From Hyalella azteca (lineage: Eukaryota; Arthropoda; Malacostraca; Amphipoda; Hyalellidae): a DNA stretch of 64,000 nt. The stretch's first letter is position 1, and each line of letters starts with the position of its first letter. The notes beneath the pieces were generated by a model, which saw only the letters and a program-made list of their open reading frames with translations, ran no database searches and was not told where the DNA came from. Location of the stretch: the NCBI RefSeq assembly GCF_000764305.2, contig NW_025945895.1, positions 1 to 64,000 of the forward strand, given 5' to 3'. Position numbers and translations under genes: made by a program. Below are positions 54,822 through 64,000 of this stretch, in pieces.

Positions 54822-55370
54822 TATCACTTAACATGTACACCATGCACTAACATAACTATTAATTATAACAGATATTAGTTGTGTAAGTTTATATTATATT
54901 ACCTATAAGTGACACGCTAAACTAATCATTCCTGGCAGACAGTAAACTAACAATCTCAATCACTTAACATGTACACTATACAGTATACACTAACATAACT
55001 ACCTATTACTTATATCAGAGATTAGTTGTGTAAGTTATATTGTATTAGTTATATGTGGCACGTTAAACTAATCATTCCTTACAGACAGTTAACTAACAAT
55101 CTCCATTACTACTTAACATGTACACCATACCCTACACTAACATAACTATTACTTGTATCAGAGATTAGTTGTGTAAGTTATATTATATTAGTTATAAGTG
55201 GCACGTTAAACTAATCAATACTGAAAGAAAGTTAACTAAACTAACAACTTTCATCACTTAACTTGTTCACTCTACACTAGCATAACTATCGATGAAACCA
55301 GGAATCAGTTATACAAGTTATATTTGTTATAAATGACACGTTATACTAATTATTCCTGACTAACTCGGTA
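54822..55370. repeat. Satellite of four about 138-bp units
   Basis: Four direct copies share ATCACTTAACATGTACAC, TTAGTTGTGTAAGTTATATT and CACGTTAAACTAATCA with increasing divergence to the right. Confidence 0.85.
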
Positions 55371-55789
55371 AGTGCCACTGGTAATAAGACAATTCCGTGT
55401 AATCTTATAAATAATAAAACCATACTATATCATGCAACGAAATTGAATTCTACCACAATTGCAGAGCGCAACAATAGGATATAGTAGTAATGAATGAAAC
55501 CTATAAGAGAGCAATTATGTTAATTTGACTAACACTTTCTTTGGCATCGGCTGACGCACAATAATTGATGAATAACTTTGTAATGATAATGAACAAATCA
55601 AACCCTTATGATGGATAATAGAATACTTCATCAACTCGTTTATTCGCGTCGGCGGACAATTGAATAAAATAAAATGGTAACGAATGAAACACTTAAATAG
55701 TAATAGAGATAATTTGACTGACACGTTTTTACGCGTCGGTATACAAAACAATGAATGAATGAAGTTATTATGATAATGAACGAACAACT
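55371..55789. other. AT-rich stretch, nothing recognised
   Basis: No coding or tRNA-like sequence. It borders two tandem arrays. Confidence 0.4.
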
Positions 55790-55921
55790 TGTAATCATAA
55801 TAAATGAATAACTGATAATCATAATGAATGAATAACTAATAATCATAATAAATGAATAACTGATAATCATAATAAATGAATAACTGATAATCACAATACA
55901 TGAATAACTGATAATCATATT
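55790..55921. repeat. 24-bp tandem repeat
   Basis: About five units of AATGAATAACTGATAATCAT followed by AATA. The array stops at the single N at 55924, so its true length is probably longer than shown. Confidence 0.8.
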
Positions 55922-55924
55922 AAN

Positions 55925-56075
55925 CTTAACCCCACAACTGAGACCTACAGTCAGACACCGCGAGCTCAGCGGTGGGGCGCTCAGGAACAATCCCCCTAGG
56001 AGCGCGAAATCCCATAGGACTTCTGACGAGCACAGACACCCGTCAGAAGTCCCCCCTGAGGGGTCACTCATATTA
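55925..56075. repeat. GC-rich foldback segment after an assembly gap
   Basis: A 12-bp stem GGACTTCTGACG (56018-56029) and CGTCAGAAGTCC (56041-56052), plus outer complementary pieces, stands out from the AT-rich flanks. Probably a mobile-element fragment; family unknown. Confidence 0.55.
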
Positions 56076-56516
56076 AATAGGTATATAGCATGAAATGCAT
56101 ATGACTGGTGCATGGTGCATTTTTGCTAAGACTTATTCTATTTGATTATAATTCCCTACCGACTTTGTTATGATTGCTCAAATACTAATAACAAAACTAG
56201 AAATAATATTGTCTGAAATTGAGAAAAAGGTTTTCAATTCCCAAGTTAAGTGATTAAATCAATAGTTATATACCGGAAAATCAGAAGCTCCGTGAAATTA
56301 ACGCGAGGCAGATTATAGTTACATTGTCGCTTCTCCTTGAACTAAGTGCGATCAACTTCAGATTTAAACAATTTTTTAACTAAATACTTAAAAAAGATTC
56401 TCACACAGACCTTGTAGTTGAATATCACTTGAACAATTAAACTCTGAGCATGAATTTAATACACCGAGAATTCTATCCATCAAATCATCTTAACTTCACC
56501 TTGCGCAAGGGAAAGC

Positions 56517-57130
56517 AGGTTGCCAGCATGCTGGTTACCTGCTGAGGCTGGCGCCTGAAATTGAAATAAATAGGCCTGGCGCTGGCCTATTCGTACAGGT
56601 TTTCACTGTGAACACTTTCATTATTATCTTATGTTCATTCTTGTGGCAGGTTAGAGCAGGTTGCCCGCACGGGCAAACCTGCTTTCACTGTGTGGGTACC
56701 CTAGCCTCTGTAAATACGTTACTTTATTCATCAACATCGTTACATCGAAGCATGACGGATTGCATAGCGTATACGAATGGTCGGAGATGTTTTATACACC
56801 ATAGATGGACATTATATCATGTATTATATACCATAGAATGGATGGCTTTTACACGAGTGATCTACCCACTCAGGAAAATGAGTGGGTAGTTTTGTGTCCT
56901 AACAATGACACTTTCTGAAGCGCTCTTTTGCCAGGCTAAACTGGGTCAGGACGACCAAGACAAAAGTGCATCACAGTTTGAAACATGTCTCCGTCATTTC
57001 TTTGAGTGCACGCAATTTATTCCCATTTACATGAAGGGCTCGGGACACCCCGGGGAGCGCCACGTCCCCAAGCAACCCTGATCATCAGGGTTACCTCCTG
57101 GGGGTACATCCAACCTCAATACGTACTCAT
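56517..57130. repeat. Cluster of short palindromes and a dispersed repeat
   Basis: CAGGTTGCCAGCATGCTGG at 56517, GCAGGTTGCCCG/CGGGCAAACCTGC at 56653, CTACCCACTC/GAGTGGGTAG at 56862 and AACCCTGATCATCAGGGTT at 57073 are all near-perfect inverted repeats. 56934-57010 shares CTAAACTGGGTCA and GACCAAGACAA with 60248-60320. Confidence 0.6.
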
Positions 57131-60100
57131 ACCGTACACGTAGTATTAATCCTACCTCGATACCTACTACCTACATCCTAACTCAATACCTACTCATACG
57201 GCACAAGTATCATTAGACATGTATTAATCTAACTAGTTTACTTTGAATCAAAAATTTACTAGATATGTAAAAGAACTAAAATTACACAGAAACTCGCCAT
57301 ATCTCTATTAAAAAATTACTCCTAAATTATTAGTAAGCATCGTCCATGCCTCGTCGCAAGACCACAGTCTTTAGTTCCCACTAAACTAATCATTTCTTAC
57401 CCAGCAAATCTATAAGGCAACTGTTTCAATACTGCACTAAATAAACGGAGTATTACGACTTAATGAGCAATGAATAACTGAACTTTTTTTAGAACAAAAA
57501 TTTATTTTCAGATTGCTAGAATAACGCGCATGTTGTATGTGATCCGCGAGGTAACGGAGATGTCTCAGAAGGCGTGCTAAGCGCAATGAAATAAATAAGG
57601 AAACAAAGCAGGTGTAATAAAACGAGTGGATCTTCCACAGAGACTGTCCAGTCTCCAAATCATTTGTATTGTAAAAGCCTGCAGCTTGCTGGATTTTAAT
57701 AAAGTTTGAGGGATATATCTTTACAAATGGGAGGAACATTTTTTTCATCAGCAAGCTACTAGCGGCATTTTACAGTTGACTACAGCATCAAGATTCACTT
57801 GACAACACATAAGGGAGGGAAACAAGTCCCTCCACTTTTCATGTTAACAAAATAGAGCTATTTTACAAGTGGCAAAAGTTTTCTCTACGAGGTTTTTATA
57901 CACAACAGCGGCACGGTTAGAGGCGAGTCAGAGCTGTGGGATGAAACTGCACTAATCAACATGATATTCAAATAAGACTTAAATTAGCGAAACAAAAAAA
58001 TACGGATGATGCCGAATATGAAAATGAATACAATGCAGATAGCTAGTCCGCTTATCAAGTAGCAGAGGTAAGAAGCCAGCGTAAAGATTCGTTTGTGACG
58101 CAAGGAGATAAACTTCAGAGCGGGATACGAGTCAAGGCGATATATGTACTTTTAATACCTATTAATTCTATAACGATCAAGACGGCCTATTTAAGCCAAC
58201 AATAATCAACAACAATAACAACGATTGCAAGTAAGAAACATGGTTCAAATAACAATCACAAGCTGGCAGTGAAAACTTCTTAATTAAAACATGATTCTTA
58301 CATCTGCGACGAGTAACACGGACGCTACGCATCCCGCTCCGAAGTATTGCTCCTATTGTTGTATTTCAAGGGAAATTTGCACCACAAAACATCACGGAAA
58401 ATTCAGTTATATCCAGACTAATTTTAAATTAGGACATTGAAATTTCTCGTGTATCAGAAACATTTGAGCGAAATACCAGAAACGAAAGGTTAAACTCGCA
58501 GACGCTTCAAGAATTAATTCATATTTAAAAACAATCATTTGTTCGAAAAAATTCTTGCGCTTCAGATATCAAGTTGCAAGGGATGTGGATGAATGAATTG
58601 AGAAGAGCTGAAACGTCCCACAACCATAACCTACCACAAACACATGTGCCACTGATTCAAACCATCAAGCTCACTACCATTAACCCGCGTTATTAACCAT
58701 CCTACTTAAGGTAGGTTCCACCTATAGCCCACCTCATGTAGATGAAGTGAGCTGCACTTAGTCCAGTTCAGTTAACTAGAGGACAACATGCGTCGGAATA
58801 CATAATCTAACAAATCAAAAGGCTTCACCATGGCAGCAACATCCCGAACTTCAGAATTTGTTCCGCTCCAACAGTCAGCAATGAACGTTCACCTCTAACA
58901 AGGTATATAGGCAGCGATCAACAACGTGTTCACTCCTCTGGCCTTCAGAGAAGCGTCTAATCATCTAGTGTTTGCAAGGACAACAAATTTATCCTCACGG
59001 CACTACAAGCCCTTCTAATTCTAAGACGAAGCAAAGGATACTCTACACCAAATGTCTACCCTCCGTGTCTCGCAAGGAGCTAAACACAAAACTTGTACAA
59101 TGGGAACTCAGTAGCAATTTAGTGAGCCGAAATTTAACCTCAATTTCAGGATTCCTTTTACATTGATAACAAATATGAAAACAAAATAATTAAATACAAA
59201 TTGTTATAATACGGACGACCCAACTTTCATGAACATACGTTTGACTGCATAAAAATTTGAACATATTATGACACGCAGGTCGCACGGATGTATACATTTA
59301 TCGAAAAAATATAGCATATTAGGTTACTATAATGTTTAGTGGGCTGCTAATGCACATTATACAGGAGCGCAGAAACTAGCAAGTCGTTTTATCGACGTAT
59401 CAGAAAGTCAGTCCGATTTTAAGGCAAAATTGATTTTAGATTCAGAATGGCGCAGCGTCTGGCATGCCAATCCTTGGCCCAGGATAAATTAACGGAGCTT
59501 TATGAAAACATCGTAATTACAGAACGGGCTTACTCCATCATCCACGCTGGTTATGAATAAATTTAGTGAAGTACATTGAATTGATGAGCAATTATTTTTG
59601 CAAGGCACGATTTACTCATACCAGCGCACGGCACATGGAAATATTTAAATAATTGACAAACAACTCCGATGTGCAGGAATATATCACTGCAGTATTTACG
59701 CAAACAAAAGGTTCTTTTCAAAAACGAAACACTTACAAATTTCCTAGAAGTGACAATGATTTGTGAACAATATACACAACACGAAATAAGTTATTTTCAA
59801 AAAATATAACAGCGATTCTCATATATTTTCCTGATTAACAAACAACGACATCCTAGCAGATGAAATATTGATACGATTTTGTAAATTGAATAAATGCAAT
59901 CGAAAGCCACGATGGACAACGACGAAATAAGTACATTTCATTTCAACAACTCGTCAAAAAATTACCTAAAAACCCAAATATCTCCTTCATTCAGCCGCAA
60001 GATGCACAAGAAAAGCATAGCATATAGCCCCTCAACCCAACCTGACGTACAGAATTGACCCCAGTTCAAGTCCAACACTTTTCTTGCCTCCTTATAAGGT

Positions 60101-60424
60101 AATGACCGTATTAAGAACGTCTATGCCGAGTTCACCGAATTTATTATCACTATTAATTTGTCGACACTACACTCAGAAAAATGGTTGAGTCAAATTGTCC
60201 AATTGTAATAGTTCCTACACGTAGGACTGAACGTAGCACTGATACGCCCTAAACTGGGTCATAATGACCAAGACAAGGGCATCTCTTTATGGACACGAAC
60301 TCACTCATTTCTTTGAGTGTAGATATACAGCAGTGATCACTTCCATTCTTACGATCAGTCGGTCAGCACACACATCGAGCAGCATTCGTACTTAATGACC
60401 TCACAAAACAGCAACGATGCAAGT
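57131..60424. other. Long AT-rich stretch, nothing recognised
   Basis: Short open frames only. 60248-60320 repeats part of 56934-57010. It may hold non-coding 5' exons of gene 2 but none could be supported. Confidence 0.45.
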
Positions 60425-60612
60425 ACCGTCGTCAACAGGGGTGACTTTGGCCAACGTTTATGATAGACTATTACATGATTTATGATACACGTGGTTATAG
60501 ACTATTTAAAAGGCATGTGCCAACGTTTATGATAGACTGTTACATAATGCGTTTCGCTGCGTGGTTATGCGTCATAAACGTTGGCCAAAGTCACACATCA
60601 GTTGTTGGTACC
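60425..60612. mobile_element. MITE with TACCGTCGTCAACAGGGGTG ends
   Basis: The left end continues ACTTTGGCCAACGTTTATGA, and the right end is its complement (TCATAAACGTTGGCCAAAGT) closing with GTTGGTACC. About 190 bp, no coding potential. End motif related to the TACCGTAAAATGGGGTNACTTTG elements near 1.3 and 10 kb. Confidence 0.75.
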
Positions 60613-63600
60613 GCGCAAATGAGTGATATGCACAAGTGCCTGTGATCAGTGGGTAAATAATCCACATGAGCGCGAGATCAAACAATAACAACAAGATCAA
60701 TGCGCTCAAGTGAACAATATGTACATCCGTGATCACAAGGCGCACAGCGGTCTTCAGCTTATCCCTCATAATACACTAGACATCTGACATTGAATCAACG
60801 TACAATTAAACGTTTTCTGATAGAATTAACGTTAATTAAACGTCATTTGCCTGGTGGGTAACGTCTTTTACGGGACTTAGAAAAGAAAAAAAATTTCGCC
60901 GGGTTGTAGGCTCAATCCAAGCTAATAACGTTACTGGCATTAAATTGAGAAACATTAAGAGAAGTAACAATGACAATAATATCAAACAATCTTTAAGTAA
61001 CATAATAGTACTTTAAATCATAGTTAATGAAGTGAACAATAGTTATTTATTGACTTAGGAATTTGAGCAGTACAACAATAACAAGGCATAAGGCGATAGA
61101 TATCAATAACAAAACAATAATATGAACTGGGAATAAATAGAGGCAGCTCAATATATGGGCAGCCACAATAGAGGACCACGATGTTCAGGTGATTGACATA
61201 TGATTTCTTCGTGAAATTTCATGCAAGTTCAAAGGTAAAAAATTTAGCAGTGCGTTTACTGAGAACCAATTAAGAAATTCTAGTAAGGTCTAAGTGAATA
61301 ATAGCTCAGGTATTAAATTCGAATTAAAGTCCGCGCCTTCTTGCGATTACAAAGAGATTAATGGCCTTATCTTTCACTTGTAAGTTTGGCAATAAATTCC
61401 AACAGAATAAAAGTTGCAATCTGATGGATTTATTGAAACAACTGAGGGAGAAGAACTAATTGCGGAAAAACCATAAGCGCTGAAATGATCACAACAAATT
61501 AAATAGCTGATGTTAATTCAACAAAGCAAAAGATAGTTAAAAATCGAAGTGTCAATGTGATAAAACAAAGACAAGAAAATTGGTAAAATAGAAGAAAAGG
61601 TTTCATCTCACCGGCCATAGCATTCCTAGTTGAAATTGAACGAATGTGACATTTTAGCTGAGAACACGAGTTTTTACGACACCAAAATATGACAGTGAAC
61701 ATGAACATTCATAGGAAATGCTGCTGAGAAATCTCTGCAGAAAATCAAGTGATATAACGAGCCCGAGATTGCTTGAACTCTCAGAGAAATGAACGATTCG
61801 CTGTGCAAATAGCGATGCACTTTTCTTCTTGTGGTTGTCTTGACCCGTTTAGGCCTGAGTCCTGGTGAGTGGCCTTACCAGTGCTATGGGCAGGAAGTGC
61901 GTCGCTTTTTGTACAATGTAACCCTTTCATTTGTCTTACTGTTAAAGTTTGTGTTCAATAGTGGCACATATTAGAGTCACAGGCAGGTGCCAAGAGATAA
62001 CAGGTAAAACATAGTTGTGCTAGTAACAATAACAATACAAGAGAACAATCACAGCTTTACAGCGCTAACAATAGCCATGCCGATGATCACAGGTAGCAAG
62101 TGGCTAAATTCATGAACAACTTAGTAATGAATAAATCACATTTGCTAGACTTTGTGTTCCTTACAATATCAATACGAGTTTGTCCTTTGACTACCAGTTA
62201 ATACAACAATAACACAAAGGATATGAAGCAGAATATGTTGAAGAATATTTCATGATGCAGGTAACATCTTATATCGTGGAACATTTTCAAAGAATTAACT
62301 ATAACAAAGTGGTAACTCCGTCAAACTGTTTCTAAAAAAAATCCGTTTATTTTGAGCATAACCAGATACGGTAAAATACGGCGCAATGACATGTACTCGT
62401 GCAAGAAGGCATGAGTAGTCAAGTTAGTGCATGAACATACATCATGAAATTATGAAAACAAATGCGAGAAGGTACGAAATGGAATTAGAAGCACAACGAC
62501 ATAGTATGTAAGTTTAAGGTAATATTCTCATGCAGAGCTAAATCGAGAAGAAATCAACTACACGACATTTAATGTAAGCATTTAGGACATAACAATGGGT
62601 GCTGTTGTTACTGTTCTTACAAGCGCATGACTGGAAGCATGGAGTGAGAGAAAGAAAGAAGAGTGTATTATTACACGAGTTGTTCATTGTAATCACCTGC
62701 TCTTGTCGCAAGGAATAAGTTCGCCAAGCACGTGAACTGAACACACGGTTTCAAGTATCTCGCAGAATTCTTCACTACGAGAACTAATATCAATAAACTT
62801 GTACCCAGGAAAGCACTTCCAGGTTTTGAACGCTCGTTGTGAACATCGATATCGATGAAGAAATATTCGAGGGACGAATGGTATGAACATTATCACCTTA
62901 CAGGGTTACCATATTACCGAGTAGAATTATTAAGATGCTGATGTAGGTAGCCAGGAAATTTTCCATGAAAACCGACTAGCAATATCATCACAAAATGAAG
63001 TAAAAGTTAAAGGAACACGAATAATGGCGATAATAACTAATTCATTACCTCAAAGTCATGAGATGACACACGGCGACCTAAAAAAAAAGTTTACGAGTGC
63101 CGAGGTTTACGATGGACATTTCCTAACTTAAAGTTTTGTCACTCCGAACGAGCTAAGTTAATGCGAAAAAGTTCATTATTAATGGTGCTTTCACCATTAG
63201 TGATTCAAAATATTGAAAGGAGTCATAAAGAGGATTGGCATAGAGAGAACGAGTATTCGATGAGTATTCAACATAACGAAAAATAAGTAGTATTTCTCCA
63301 ATTCCGGTCATTACGACAAAAAAGACTGTACGCCATCTTCCCTGCGCTTCATTATAGATAATTTGCAGCCAAAATCTTTAATAAATCAGGTACAAACTTC
63401 TCGGGAACCATGGCGACGTTTCAGCAAAAACAGAAATGCAAGAAAATCTTCAAAAACATGAATTGCTGGACCAGTTAGAATTGTTACATTTCGAAACTGC
63501 GATTTTAGTCAAATTGCCAAGAATATAGAAGCAAAGAAAAATGTCGAGCAACTATAGCGATTTTTTTCCGCTTCAAAATTCCTGGTTAATTTGCGATTAA

Positions 63601-64000
63601 AGCAATTAAATGATACAGTACTAGAGTCAAATTACTGAACAGCACCAGAGCCTAAGCATATCAATCAAGAATTCAAATTACTCTGAATACGATTTTAAAA
63701 TTTAGCCAAACAATAATCACATCGATAGGTACAAAGAGACGACGCTTCAATTTCGAGATCGACAACTGACTGAATCATCGACAAAAAGGAACAAAGTTCC
63801 AATTAATGATTCCGATCAGCTTATGACTGATAACGATCAGCTTATGACTGATAATGATCAGCTTTTGACTGTGATGATGACAATGATTCAACATCAGGTT
63901 AGGCAAGATAGATCCGTGACGCAACTTGCGTAATTGATTGCATTAATATTACTATTGACTGTATATTATTGTATTCCAACTCGTAAGATAGACAGTTCAG
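60613..64000. other. AT-rich stretch, nothing coding recognised
   Basis: Contains a degraded AAAGCAAAGAAAA dispersed repeat at 63515-63610 and a three-unit, about 21-bp tandem repeat (GATCAGCTTATGACTGATAA) at 63816-63872. No exon of gene 2 could be supported. Confidence 0.45.

Noticed and set aside
61600..61620. ATGGCCG|GTGAGA on the minus strand as a first exon of gene 2
   Set aside because: It would end in phase 1, but the first recognised exon (54803) is entered in phase 0. A further unknown exon would be needed, so there is no support.

Overview
This is animal genomic DNA, most likely from an arthropod and perhaps a crustacean. The genes have canonical GT-AG introns, intergenic DNA is AT-rich, and the repeats include Penelope-like, CR1/jockey-like, SINE and MITE copies. 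I see no bacterial or viral signature. The species call is inference only. Several single-N joins and two copies of the Nextera transposase mosaic-end sequence (positions 5982-6007 and 9007-9044) show a draft short-read assembly that is locally unreliable in the first 11 kb.

Layout. 1-16.7 kb is repeat-rich: MITEs, LINE fragments, and a pair of head-to-head Penelope-like copies centred near 13.82 kb, one of them split by later insertions. A likely first coding exon of gene 1 lies at 8293-8388. 16.757-32.049 kb (+ strand) holds eight further exons that join in perfect phase into a protein of about 4225 residues. Its N-terminal part resembles the helical domain of the vertebrate RLF/ZNF292/ZNF654 family, but no zinc finger is visible. 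32.05-36.83 kb is 3' UTR and convergent intergenic DNA. 37.160-54.803 kb (- strand) is the second gene, the PHF20/MBD-R2 homologue: two Tudor-type modules, a basic segment, half of an MBD domain, a C2H2 finger, a PHD finger and a C-terminal helical segment, over at least 21 exons. Its 5' end is not found. 54.8-64 kb is minisatellite, foldback and unrecognised AT-rich DNA.

The two genes are transcribed towards each other with their 3' ends about 3-5 kb apart. PHF20/MBD-R2 proteins are subunits of the NSL histone acetyltransferase complex and read methylated histones. RLF/ZNF292 proteins are nuclear regulators. Both genes therefore probably act in chromatin regulation, but nothing in the sequence shows that they work together.

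The most interesting observations are: the zinc-finger-less RLF/ZNF292-like giant protein with a 9.4-kb exon; two coding minisatellites of exactly 21 bp (7 codons) in the PHF20/MBD-R2 gene, one carrying a 5-bp frameshift; three separate places in that gene where a repeat carries copies of an exon's 5' splice site; a SINE that ends in the same 3' tail as the local LINE; hammerhead-ribozyme-like cores in a dispersed repeat; and a Penelope-like element whose two halves are separated by 9.6 kb bounded by matching TIRs, the interval that also contains most of the assembly scars.
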